A stretch of DNA of 64,000 nucleotides, taken from contig JAKNDB010000086.1 of the NCBI GenBank assembly GCA_024305405.1, positions 310,001 through 374,000 on the forward strand, written 5' to 3'. The DNA is from Dirofilaria immitis. Lineage: Eukaryota; Nematoda; Chromadorea; Rhabditida; Onchocercidae. A model generated the notes under the pieces. That model did not search any database. It was given only the letters and a program-made list of their open reading frames with translations, and was not told the origin of the DNA. This document shows positions 9,795 to 23,200 of the stretch, in pieces; positions within the stretch are counted from its first letter, which is position 1, and every line of letters begins with the position of its first letter. A program made the position numbers and the translations under genes.

Positions 9795-12700
9795 CTAATT
9801 CACTTTAGCATAAGATGGAGGCGAAAATCGTCTTCTAAGTGCCTTAATGATATAAAGCGGAAAACATGAAATTGCCGTTATAGCTGTTGTCTTTGACAAG
9901 AAAATCCATGTCGTAACAAATTGACGATCAAAGAAATTATCCAGTAAGAGCAGGGATCCTGCGTATAAGCTCAGCGAAAGAGCCTGAAAATAATAAATGG
10001 AAAGAATGATTATTCGTATTCGAAAACTTAATATAGGAAGATTCAAAACTCTTGTTGTCATTCATTGTAAATCGCAAATCCAGTATTCGATATCAACAGT
10101 TCAGTTTTCAATTTTCGTTATAATAAAACAAATTAAAAATGAATTTAATAAAACATATTTTCTTGCTACATATGTCGTGTCGAAAGCAAATGTAAACCTG
10201 AGCAAGCAGCATAGCCCAGTGCCATGTGTGTATGGTAAGTGCTACCATAATCAACTCAGTGACGATTAATGCAGTGAAACTGATGGAGACGATGTGGATG
10301 AAATCGGAATCGAATACAAGCAAAGCTCCATACATAATTGCTGATCCTGAAAACATCATTATTCATACACGATGATGCCAGCTTTTCAAAGAAAAATATC
10401 ACTCCTTTTTTCAAAAATCTGACCTTGATAAATGCTTATCAGAATCCATATACAGAAAGTTTTGTAAGAGAGAGAACGTCCTTTACCGAGCTCTTTATAA
10501 AGCTCGGGATAGGTTAAAGCATTCAAAGCAGTAACATCTCGATCAACTACCAGGGAAAACACTGGTAGCATTGTATAAACCGTTGAATATCTGCAACTGG
10601 TGTCACTTCAAATTATATCTGACGAAAAAGCCATGCAATTTTCCATTAATTTAACAGGCAGACTCACTTATGAAGTTACCAGAAAGGCTGATATATCTGC
10701 TGTACAAAAAAAAAGAAAAAGAAAATTGTATCATGCAACATTTTGCAGTGTTGCGATGCATATTATTACAAAAAATCCTTAAAAATCAATTTTAAGAGAG
10801 TAAACGAATCGTACTGATATTATAAAAAAAAAAAGAACTTACGTAACCATAAGTACTCCTTGATACAAAGAAACAGAAGCAAAGTAAAACACACAAGAAA
10901 AAATGGCTTGCATAATTGATATGATAAGGCCTAAAAAGAATCACGCCTTTAACACAGTGGACAAAAAAAGAATTATAAATAGCATTCAATTCACCTCTAT
11001 GCATGACGAATTGAGAGAGTGCACAGGAACGTTTATAACAATAACGCCCGTGAACAAGCAATAAGCGGCAGATGTGCGCAAACTGAGGGATAGAAAAATC
11101 GGCTGCTAAAGATGCCTGCTTTCCTAAAAAATAACTACAATTAAAAAGAAAGAAAAATATGAGGTGAAAAGAACGACATCTGCAACTGATATTAATATGG
11201 CGCGATCGTATAGCACTACAACCATATAATTAAAAGGAAGTATAATGCTTCATCTTTATCACAGCAAAAAAAATTGGAAATTAGTGCCCTAGAATAGTTG
11301 CTAGATGTATATAACATATTAGTCAAAAAATTAACCACGTAAACAGCTGTTAGATCTTTGCCTAAAGTCTACATGTATCTGTTAGCTATTGGATTAGCGA
11401 AGGTTTGTATCTTATTTCATTCCTTACTATTTTTTTATTTGGATCCCATACATCAAAATATTTATTGAGAATGGTTTTATTCAGCAATTACACTTCTGCT
11501 GTGTGGAATAGCCACTTTCAAAAACGTACAAGACACACATCTCATAGATTGCCTACCAGCATATCGAATTTCCCTAGTTTCTGTTTAAACATAAGTGATG
11601 CTTTTAAGACTCACATACCTTCATGAGCGTCAATTCCAATTCCCGCATGGGCTGCTTGAATCATGGACACGTCATTACCTCCGTCACCAACAGCAGCCAC
11701 TCGCAAAGGAGAACGATACTTCCGAAGCAAATTCACAAGTTGAGCTTTCTGTTCTGGTGAGCATCTGCAGCATACTACAGCAGTACATCCACAGACCTAA
11801 AGTTATTCGATGCATGTAATGATAAAATTATAATAACAAAAATCGAAAATAAGTATTCACTGTTCCTATTTACACAATATTCTATATAAATACTTCACAT
11901 AAAAATGAATTCGAAATAATTACGCTTTTTGCACCATAACATTTTTCAACAGGATAAAAATCTAATGTGCAATTCCTCTTTCAGCGAAAATGTAAACTAA
12001 TATAGAATTAAAAACGGCAGAGTAAAAAGAAACGAATGTACGAGTTCCGCTACTTCGGCTTCATAATATTGCAAACATACATTGAGGACAGATCCAGAAA
12101 GAACTAGTGCTACATCATTTTTCCTGCAAATAAATGGTAAAAACCATAAACAAAGAAAATAAAACAGCTTTTTTTTAAATTATCTTATTGAAATAGCTAT
12201 TGAAGACCTTCTCAAAGCATTTAGTTCATTATGAGCATCTATTCTAGTTTGTACTTGTCCGAATATATGGACATTGTCTGTCTTGGAAAAGAGTCCAGAT
12301 GATTTCGCGATACAAATTGCAGTCTCCAATTTATCCCCAGTTAACATCCAAATTTTAATGCCTGCATTTCGAAGCAATTCCAAAGATGTCGTCACTTGAT
12401 CCTGCAAATTAATTAAGTATCCCCAAAGAAAATAATAAAATGACTATGTCCGATTCCTGTTATGCTCATATGTTTACACCACATAAACTACATTTAAAAC
12501 CTCCACCAAATCTAATTAACATGAGATGTCAAAAGTTAAAAAAAATTAGTTGCAGTTCTTGCTAGATTATTATAATATTGAAAAAAGAAAAGACTCGTAC
12601 AGTATGGAAAAAAGAACATTTAACAAAAATTACATCAGTCGATTGACCGTCACTTGATCAAGCAATCGACGCTGTCCAATGGACTGGCAGCATATATTAA

Positions 12701-15700
12701 GTGTACTTCACATTAGCTGAATAATTACAGCTTCAATCCACTAATGAGAAAATTAATACAGCAATACCTGTAATCTATCCTCTACACCAGTTAAACAAAT
12801 CAGCTGCAGATCGGTCTGCAAGCGTCTCAACACTGAAGCCATATGCTCATTTCGGTCAACTACCGTCATCTTCGCTTGGTGATAATGCTTTTCGAAATCA
12901 GCCAGTTGTTCCATCGACAAAACTTTCTTCGCAATTACCAAAGTACGCAAACCTGCAACTAATTCGATAAAAAAAAAGGAAAAAAAACCGTTGAATCTCA
13001 CTGATAAGAAAAACCTTCTCTTGCCATGTTGCTGCATTCTTCCTCCAACCAGTCATTATATTGCACCATTCCAGCCAGTACAGTATCTGCACCTTTCATT
13101 AATAAACTAATCTCATCACTCGTTTCATCCTGAACATTCATGTGAGGTACTAACGAAAGAAATGCTTAGTCATATGACCTAAATAAGAGTTATCGATGTT
13201 TTAAAGACATAAACCTAAAGAGAGACAAATCCATGTTACTGCACTCCTCTAGGCACTTTTAAAAATTGTTAGTGAATGTCTGTTTACATGTTTCAGATGA
13301 CTAAATCTTACAACTGCTATTAGATTATTACTCATTAATTAACACTCATTACCTTAACGATGATTCCCATCCGTTTTGTTTCAGATGTGAATGGAAATAA
13401 ATGGAGAATTTGGAAACTTTTTGTTTGATTATTTGAAAGTTGCAACTGCATGGAAGTGAGATCACGCTGTGCTAGCCGAACACCCACTTGTTCCGTCCAC
13501 CGAACCAATGCAATCTGCAACGCGCTATCTTAATATCAACATAGTTTCACTTTTAAACTTACACCGAGTACCGAGAACAGAACCTCATCAGGACTAGCAG
13601 CCTGGTAACTAATTTGTCCATTTTCTTCAGTTGGTGTTACGTTGTGACAAAGCGCAATCGCTTCTACTGCTGTCTGCAATTTACTAGAAAATGAATGGCG
13701 ACCAAGTTTCCCAGAATAAGCTGACAACACATGCCGAGAAACATCCTGAAAAAGTCCCATAAAAGGTGAGATTTTTTCATAACTGCCATTCGTTTCTGTA
13801 TCTATAAGACCAACAAGAATACCTCAAAAGCATCGCTACTGAACGCTACCGTTCCTAGATGAATCTTCTTAAAACGCATTTCATTCATTGTTAATGTTCC
13901 TGTTTTATCAGATAATAAGAATGAAATTCGGCCCAGTTCTTCAGGAATGGTGCTGCTGCGTACAACGGTATCTGCAAATTCGAAACTATAAGAAATCCAC
14001 AATTTACCGGATATTTTTTTCATAAAATAACAGATAAGAAAAAATAGTGACTTTTAATGTGACGATCTCTTCCAATCTGCCATGAATAAAAGAGCTTAGC
14101 CATGTCCAAGTTGACACGCAGCGATATCGGAATTATATACGAGAATAATAAAACGAATCTCATTAAATATCGGTACCTGCAACACACTTCATCGTTCCAT
14201 AATAATAATATATTATAAATTTTATCGAGAGAAATAAAATAAATTACCAATTCTTATCCAATCCTTTCATGGCGACCATAACAGAAGCTAGCACAACCAC
14301 AAACAAAAATAATATCTTGGTTAAGTTATTGACCTAAAATTAGAAAACGATACCGACCTGAAATCAGAAAACGATTCAACATATTTCTGACTTAATTACA
14401 AGGTTTGAGAGAAAAAATTCTCCAATTTAATTCATAATGAACACTTTTAATAAACATCAGTAAAAAATGATAGAATCTGACCTCTATATCGAGTAATCCA
14501 ACTTTACTTTCTGGCAATGTAGTATTCATAACAGATCTGGTTTCACGACCAGTGTACACAACAACACCCACTACACGGCCACTAGCAAGCACTGTATTAG
14601 CCCAAAGAACATTTTCGACGTTTAAAGATCCGTCTTGTGTTGAGTCGTCTGAACTCACCTGAAAATTCGGAAATGTATCAAATTTTAAGCAAAAAGATTA
14701 CCTACAACAAATTTTATTTAAATATATATATATATGAACTCAACTGAAAATCTAAATAAGAAAAAAAGCCGACAATCACACCTTAAATGTACCCACGAAG
14801 TCATGAATATCCTTTTGTGGTTTTTCGGCATAAATTTCTAGATTAAGATCGAATATATCCTGAAATGAGATAAAATTTTAAGTTAAACGAAACAAGAGCA
14901 CGAAATATAAAAAAATATACCTGATCCAAAACAAGATTTTGAGTAACAGGAACAGCAATTCGTAACTTCCAGTCAGTTTCACCATCTAACTGATCAGTTC
15001 TAATAAATGAAGCACCCGATTTCTCAGTAGTTCGCAAGAACACCACATCTGCAGGTACACGTTTATCCTTCTGTATAATGATCAGATCACCAACTTTGAT
15101 ATTTCTGCAATGTGAAGCGGTAAAACTCTGTTAATGAGAAATTTAAATTCTTTCTAGCAAATCAGCAAATTCGAAAGAAATTGATTAACTACTTTAATAA
15201 GAAAAAAACAACTTACGAGCTTGATATGTAGTCGATACCTTGCGGTGTTAGCTTTTCATACTTCTCGCTATTCAATTCTCGATCTCTCAAGAAGCGAACA
15301 AAATCATCCATAGCTTCTCGAATTAATGTTACTGTTAGCACGAAACCCTATAACGTCAGACAATTACTCCTTGACATTACTGAATAAATACAAAACTTAC
15401 CAATGGTCCCCAATAAGTGATCGGTGCTCCAATCTGAATTTCTGGAATAAACTGACTGCAAGCCATCAGCAAAAAATAGAAATTCAGAAAGAACTTGAAC
15501 TGTTGAAAAAGAACCTAAAAAGCTGTTTATAGAAATACCAATTTTAAAAAACTGTATTCCATTTCATTTGCTATGGTATTATGGATATCTAACCAAAGGA
15601 ACGAAGGTGAAAATGTTGTACTTCTGATTACACACTGTATTGGGAGGAAATGAATGCGCCGAACCCAGTACCGGTCCATGACCAACTCTTATTGTCCGAG

Positions 15701-16177
15701 AATGCAACGTGCGTCGTCGACGAAGGAAATTCCAGCAGCACCTAAAGCCAAAATGTTGATCGAATATTGTTTGTTAAGATGGGAGTTTCGCCTTAATAGT
15801 GGAATTTTTTGTTCTATAAAGCTATGGATACCAGTGCTCAAGGTTTAAGCTCTCTAGGTTTATTTTAAATCCCTTTTTAGAAGTACTTAAGAAGGAGAAT
15901 CCAAAAATATAGTAGTGAACTCTGGACATAACTGGAAATCAGATGTTTATAAATACATCGCTGGAAGGTGTGTCACTATAAATATATCAAACCTGAACAT
16001 GATGGTGTCGAAAAATCTCGCGAAACGAATCACTGTGGAGGACGGCGAGGTACTTGCTAGAGGCAACAGAAAGATGTCGTCTCTGCTGGTACTGGCGACC
16101 GATTCGCTCATCAGTGGTTGAGACTCCTCCGACCGTATTTTCGTTTCTGCTGCTCCAAGTTCACGACTATAGCGCAT
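9795..16177 (-). CDS. tat-5: P4-type ATPase of the ATP9/TAT-5 class (phospholipid flippase)
   Basis: Moves aminophospholipids to the cytosolic leaflet; in C. elegans TAT-5 keeps phosphatidylethanolamine inside and limits vesicle budding. Twenty-two exons: 15993-16177, 15594-15741, 15401-15514, 15217-15347, 14921-15104, 14782-14859, 14482-14658, 14248-14333, 14052-14176, 13823-13971, 13584-13745, 13353-13514, 13015-13129, 12768-12952, 12208-12401, 12042-12123, 11619-11796, 10995-11123, 10843-10930, 10424-10590, 10198-10346, 9795-9983. The product is 1058 residues, close to human ATP9A, with no frameshift. Motifs: actuator DGETDWK (about 233), [10 protein letters not shown] in TM4, phosphorylation site DKTGTLT (about 430), MKGAD, nucleotide-binding TGDKLE (about 688), hinge GDGGNDVSM (about 795). 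The C-terminus ends [13 protein letters not shown], as in ATP9. An in-frame TGA directly precedes the ATG, fixing the start. Confidence 0.97.
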
Positions 16178-16192
16178 TCACTATGCCGCGAT
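16178..16192 (-). promoter_or_regulatory. Splice acceptor just upstream of the tat-5 ATG (candidate trans-splice site)
   Basis: GCATAG ends at 16181, three bases before the ATG. It lacks a strong pyrimidine tract, so support is weaker than at the other genes. Confidence 0.4.
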
Positions 16193-19100
16193 ATTGCCCC
16201 CTGCCTATGATACCTGCACTGCCTAACTTCTTCCAGAAAACGTTAATCGCAAAAGAGATACGTTCTACAAAAACTAGAATTATGATAACATATCTCAACT
16301 CCATTCTCTACTCTTTTCCTTACCCTACATCTTTCTCTTGCTTTGTCAAATTTTTTTCCAATTTCATATGATCAACTCCCTAATCTTAAGACCCAGAACC
16401 CACGATCGAACGAACACAAATAACCGATATCACTGGACAATAGAGATGACTGATGAGAAGTACGTGACAATGATCTTCAAACCAAGTTCGATATGAAAAC
16501 ATTGAGAGACGACTGATGGATGTTCTAAAAGAAATGTTTTGGTGGTATTGCTTTATGTTTTCTATAAAGGTGTGTGGAATAAGTAGTAATCATCTACATG
16601 CCGATGACTCCTCATCCATCCTTCCACTTATTTATAAAAAAATTTTTATAAATAATTCAACTTTTGCTTGGAAATGCGTAAATCCAAAATCTACGAGCTG
16701 CATAATGAAATGAAATGTGATCTATGCGCCATCGCGGAATATATGCATTACAGCTGAAACCAAAATCACCTGATACATATTTATGTCCTGCTGAATCGTC
16801 CATTCAGCAAGAAAATGAAGCATCATCCGTTTGGGGACTTCCTCGTCCTCTGTTGTTGAAGTGAATTGCGAAAGAAAAAATGGAAGGAATTAGCTTTTAT
16901 TTCGCAGTTTTTATTAGGAAATTAATGCACAAAACAGATGAATAGGCCAGAAAATTGGATTCCAGTTGCCGAGTGTTGGAATTAATGTTCTTGAAGGACT
17001 GTTGTTAGCGGCAAAGGATTCAAGTGGCTTGTTGTAGTAATAAAAGGATCTATGAAATGTTAATAGACCAAGCAATGAAAAAGTAACGAACTCTTGTTGA
17101 TTATTTGGGAAAAAGTAGTAAACGTGTAAATCCAAAGTCTTCAATTGAATCGAAAGATATGAATTAAATTTGCATTTCATTTCCTCGGGGTTAATAAGAG
17201 TACATCCTTATCAAAACTATTTCAGGGTCATTTCACTCTAGTAGTTCAGAAGGCATGTAAACTTGAGGGGTCACTTGAGGTTTACCAATATAATCTTTCA
17301 TTTAACAAACGTTATCACTACGTAGAGAGAACGTCGATCAGAACCATATTTGCTATTCGGATTTTACCCGCAATTATTTCGAAATCGATTACTCATCTAT
17401 ACCACTAACGCAAATCCCAGATATTATTACAGCCACCCCAGAATCATCACCATCCAAGTGAGATGGCAGGATTTCGGTAATGTTACCTTTGCAGTTTGTT
17501 GTATTAATATCTGATGACTTTGTAATCTTACTTTTTGTTTCGTTGCAAAACTACTAAAACCTTTTCTCTGGATTTCTTTTACTCAATTCTTATTATCTAT
17601 CACTTCTTATGCTTTTGAATTAAATGAATTTCCTACATATAAATCAGTAAATCATTTCATTTTATAGAGCTTCACATCATTATATACAATCTTCTTTTTT
17701 TTCAGCGTAATTTATTGAATAGTATCGCTATACCTCTCTTTCTCTAGGAATGCTTGTTATTTTCTATATTTTATAACTCTCAAATTCCTATTTGCATTGT
17801 TTGCTTCAGTCTTACTTATGTCCATCTTATTGTCTTGCCGAATGTTTTTTCCATCCTTTATTTTATCATTTCTAACCTAACTGGCATCAATATGATTTGT
17901 ATAGATAATACATACTGAAAGCATTTATGAAAAGAAATTGGATCTAAATGAACAGCTCATCATACTATTGGTGATATCGATTGTCCAAGAAAATTTTCCC
18001 ATGCTTGATGATTTTCAAATTCGTGAAAATGAACGAGAAGTGAACTGAAATTTCCCTTCTTTGCAGCAGTATTTCATTTAAATAACAGCTGTGAAGAACT
18101 GTTCTAATCCAAACTTTGAATTTTTAAAAAAGAGCAATCTATTTGGGACAAGTACCTAAACCTTACAAACGGAAAAGTCAAGATTTTAATATTGACTAAT
18201 TTTCCATGAAACCCAAATTCGCCAATAATGTTGGACCAAAAATGTACCCTCCTTCGTCTTCTTTAACAATTCTCGGCAACAAGCGTTCTGTGGTAATTAA
18301 TAAGAATAATCCAGTCGACTGATGGGCCATTTTTTCTTGAGCATTTGGAAGATTTCAGTTTTTTCTTAAATTTGAATTTACTCTGCTGCCACTCCATAAC
18401 CAACATGAATTATTTTTGCAGTAGAATCGATGAGATAATAGAGCGACCACAAACATAGAACAGTCGTGAAAGAGCGATAAGGGAAGAGTCCATATCTCGA
18501 ACGGAATGAGAATATTCATCGCTTATGCTAATACCTACTCTTATGCTAATATCTACTCTGTTCACTCACCATTAACTGTTTAATGAGAACTAAATCGATT
18601 ACTCAGTACACTATCTAATATCATAAAAATTTAAAACTTTCGAATGCGTAAAACAGCTTATTAGCGTACCAAATGACATATCAGTGCCAAATTCTCATTG
18701 TTAATATTTAGAAAAAATAAACCCAATTTGCAAAAAGAAATCTTTGCGAGAACAGAATTTCTTTTCCAATTATTCATTCGGTACCCTACATCTACAAATC
18801 TAGGAAGCATCCAGATCCTTTAGATCACAACAAACATTCGCAAAGCAGTAACATTAGCGTAGCTTTCCGCAACTTAGAGAATTAGATTTCCACTACACTT
18901 GCAGTAAATTGATAAGTACAACGGCTTGCTTCTTGCTTAAAAACTGATTGTATAAAATACTGATAAACAGTATTATATAGTACTTTTATATCAAAACTCG
19001 TGTCAAAACAGCTGAAAATAAATAAATAAAACGACGTAATAACAATAATACAAATCATTTCGAAAACAGCTCAATCAACATGAACAGAAAACGTAAGAAA

Positions 19101-20285
19101 ATATATTAGTAAAGAATAATAGTAGCAGTATTCCACTTACCAACGGTAGTAAGAATTATGAGAACAATCTAAAGAAACATTGCTTGACAAAATCAGAACC
19201 GTAAGGACGATTTAGAGAAAAGCAGAATTATGCGATATTGACCAAGCTTAGAAATACTTTAAAAAAATCGAAGTTTGCTTCGACTTTTCCAAAAGAAATT
19301 GATAAATAAATGATTTTGAAATTTAAAATGCTTAAAATGGAATTTCAAACTGCTAGACAGACATCGTATAATACACAAGCAACAAAATCAAAAAAGGGAA
19401 CTGCCGTTGTCCTTGCAACAAAATTTTTAAAAAAATATTTTTTAGAAACGTACGAAAACATGAAAGTGTGCGCATGTCGGTGGCAAAAGGCATATTTCAA
19501 GCACAAGAATAAACAAATAAAAACAATAAGTTGTGCCCTTCCGGAAAGAATAATTAATAACCAAGAACAATAGATAGAATATTAAGCATCAACGAGTATA
19601 GGAATAGGATATGAAATCATCGAATGGTACTGATATACACATATAAATCCAACATTATCATTACCACGAAATGTAGAAGACAAAAACACCGCATACTTCG
19701 CCGAATTTATTGATTCGGCCAATAAAAGACAATGAAACGGACGTACCAGTAAACACAAACAACAAGCTACATTTGAAAATCATTCAAAGATATTTTTGAT
19801 AATCCCCGATAAACTTTTAAAAAACTTTGGGCAAACCTGAAGGATAACCGAAGACAGATGAGACTAAAGGAAAAGGTACTTGTGATATTTTTGCACTTCC
19901 TCCAGCTACCACAAGTTTCCTCAATAAAGAATGCAGATGATATAAGTCCGGCATAGGAAGAACCTAAAACATTAGGCTACAATTTGAATTAAAAGCCTAC
20001 AAATCTATCGAAGTGTAAGCTATGAACTGACAACGAAAATTGGAAAAATCATTTATCTGTTCTAATTCGAATTATAAAGTCGGACAATCAAATAATAAAC
20101 TGAACATAAAGAACGCCTAACATGAATTCAAAAGCAATAAAAAGCGGTACCCGTTAAAACAACAATGAATACTTTCTTGAGCTCATTTTCCTGCTTCTAG
20201 AAACGGTGAAATGACGTCACCGCCGTCTCAGAAAGCCATCTTTCGGTATGATTAAGGAGAGGAGAAATCTTTGAAGTCTGTGGAC
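16193..20285. other. Intergenic region between ARID1 and tat-5
   Basis: About 4.1 kb with no recognisable exon on either strand. It includes an 18-bp imperfect tandem duplication (18522-18539 and 18540-18557). Open frames here, such as the one at 19310-19573, are lysine-rich AT-driven frames without conserved content. Confidence 0.55.
18522..18557. repeat. 18-bp tandem duplication
   Basis: Units 18522-18539 and 18540-18557 differ at one base. Intergenic. Confidence 0.8.
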
Positions 20286-23200
20286 TTATGCAACTGCTTG
20301 TACCGAACCGGCTGGTGTCGCTGGAGTACTTCTGGAAACGGCTTGGATAGTTGTTACAGCAGCTTTCACATCACCGTTCACCAAAGGTTTTAGAGAATTT
20401 GGAGCTGACGTGCTAGTGATATTACCCTTAGTGTTTGGTAAGTAATTCAAGAGACCATTCTCCAATTTCTGCTTTTTTGCTGCTTGTGGCGACATATCGT
20501 CTTTTGTTTGCCTCAAGTAATCTCCGTAACCATCGATGTTCTCCACTAACACTAAAAACAAACTATCGAGTTACTCTTTCCAAAGACTCACAAATATCAA
20601 CATACGCAGAAAATAATGTTGTATATCGATCGATAATAACACCTACTTGCCTCGTATCTGAAATACTGATAATCTAATAAGCGAATGGATTAAATAAAAC
20701 GTTGGAGGATCAATCCATAACTACTGCTACTAAAGCGAAATTATATTCCGAAAGAAATTATACCTGGACAAAATTATTAGATAAAAATTCCAAAATACAT
20801 ATCATATTTCGATCCCGTTAAAAAAATCGGCACAAAAAAATTTAAAAAAAAAAAAGCAAAAAAACGCCAACAGCAAAAATTACCTCTTGGAATACCATTA
20901 TATTCAGCAGGATATTTCGTGGAATTGCTCTCAGAAAAATCTTTTGACTCCAACTCATTTTTCAAACTTTTTACGTCATCATTTGTTCTTATATTTTCTT
21001 TTCGTTGGCAGCCCTCTTCATCTGTTTCTTCACCCTTCTCAATGTTTTTCCTATCTTTATCCGAAAAATATTGCATTGCGTACAGAACATTCGTAATAGT
21101 TTGTCCCACTCGCGAATCCATCTACAGGAAATATTCATACTTTCGAAAAGTTATGAAAAATTGCATCAAATTAACAATCTAAATACGATCGTCACAATAG
21201 AGACATTTTAAACAGACTTAGTTGTTTAAGAACAAATTAGGTAGAGAGAAAAAAACTACGACAAATAATTGACAATAATCGGACAGTAAACATACCAGAT
21301 GTGACATTGTGAATTGAAGTAATCTTTGTTGATGCCGAATAAGATGTTGTCTGCAAGCTGGCACTTTACAGAGCTGCTGAAGAATAGATGCTGCTCTTCT
21401 TAACATCGGAACTGAGGTGCCCATCATTTCCGGATTATCTCGAAGTGCCTGGATCCCATGCTGTTGAGCTATCTAAAACTTCATTTGGAATTTCAAAATG
21501 ACTGCTTTGAAAAAAGTTCTAAGAACACCGAATATATAAAATATCAACTTCTATACAAAAAAGGAAAAGAATTGCCGACTTCCCGCTTTTCCTGCACTCC
21601 CAACAGAAACCTTTATATTTTCCGTAATAAAAACTTTCCGACTAATAATATTCACACTAATACTTGTCTTCAAGACAACTCTAAAACAAAATGGCCTTAT
21701 TCAAACCTGATGCATGTTTGCATCACCCATTTCAAGAAATGCCACCAAATAATGTACAGCTGGCGATTCGGCCGCAACAATATAGCATGTTGGTTCGGAA
21801 ATAGTGCACAAAGCGCAAAGTATAACAATTGCAAATTCTCTGAAAAAGCAAAAAGTAGTGAACAAAAATAATAATACAAAAAATACTATGAATAAAGAAG
21901 TTACAACAAAATAAATTATTCATTTTTCAGAATGTTCCCTATTCTTTCCTGGATTCATAATTTCAGTGAGCACGTCCCCAAAGTCGATAAGGCTTCTGGT
22001 ACTTAGTTGTGTCAACATTTCAAAACCGGTATTTTCCCGATGTCAAATGAAACTCAAGAATCGGCAATCCCACATCCACTAACCTGCTTGGTATTTCTTC
22101 ATTCAATGCAAGCAATCCGACTAGCATTTTGATAAAGCATTCCAAACGCGACCAGGGACCCGTGGAGAGCAGAAGATCAACATTGTGTTCAATTACTGAC
22201 AGCTTGCACAAAGCTTCCAAAGCATAGTTTCTTAAAATAAAATATATTCATCTGCAAACAAATGAATGTTGGTTTGACCGTTAAAGCAATCAATAAAATT
22301 AACGTAAACAGCAAGAATTTTCGACATATGTCACTATTGAATTAATTAAATATAAAATGATTTTTATCCTATAAATGACTTCAGATGAGTTAACCACATG
22401 TGAAAAGAGTACCTCGGCGATACGCCAGCTGAAATCAATGGATCTTTCGCTTCTGCACATTTACTTACACACCAATGGATAAGCGCATCAAATAATGGCC
22501 ATGCAACATCTGATTCAAACTCAACCAGATCCAGCTAGAAAAATCGAAGTGTATTGAAAAACACAAGTTTCGAAGCACAATTTTTAAATATCAAACAAAA
22601 AATTATTACAAAACAAAAATAAAATTATTACAAAAAATTTAAATATCAAACAAAAATTATTACAAAAATTTGAAACATATACCTGAACACTGATATGCAC
22701 CAGAATAACAAATGCATCCTCTCGCAATTGACAAGCTGTTTCAAAAAGTAACAAAGCATTATCATCATCTGATTCCAACAAATCTCCAGGCTCCATCAAA
22801 CGACGGTTCGCTTCTGAAAGTGTGCCAACAGCTAAAACTGCTTGGATTTCGTCCTGAAAATGATATACTTCATTGGATGATCCCTGACAATTAACAAGGA
22901 AGAATAGTAATGTCTTGTTCTGGATAATTCCTGAACGACGAGTGAAACCATAACAAATTAGTCAAATTTGCACATGTAAAAAGTAATTTATCGATTCATC
23001 TGAATAAAACTCACATTCTTTGACAATTGTTTCACAAGTGACCCAGACAATTTCAATGTTCTTTCATCCGTATAAAGCCGCAACAATCTTCCAATTATAT
23101 ACAAAAGTCCAACATGTCTAGCCATTGGCCCTTCATTACCAGGCAGAAAAGATAAGCCACGCAAAACATTCGAAACTGCCAAACAACGCCTTACCTATAA

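Noticed and set aside
8912..16177. tat-5 and aph-1 as an operon
   Set aside because: They are in the same direction but about 880 bases apart, beyond the usual nematode operon spacing, and there is no evidence of a shared transcript.
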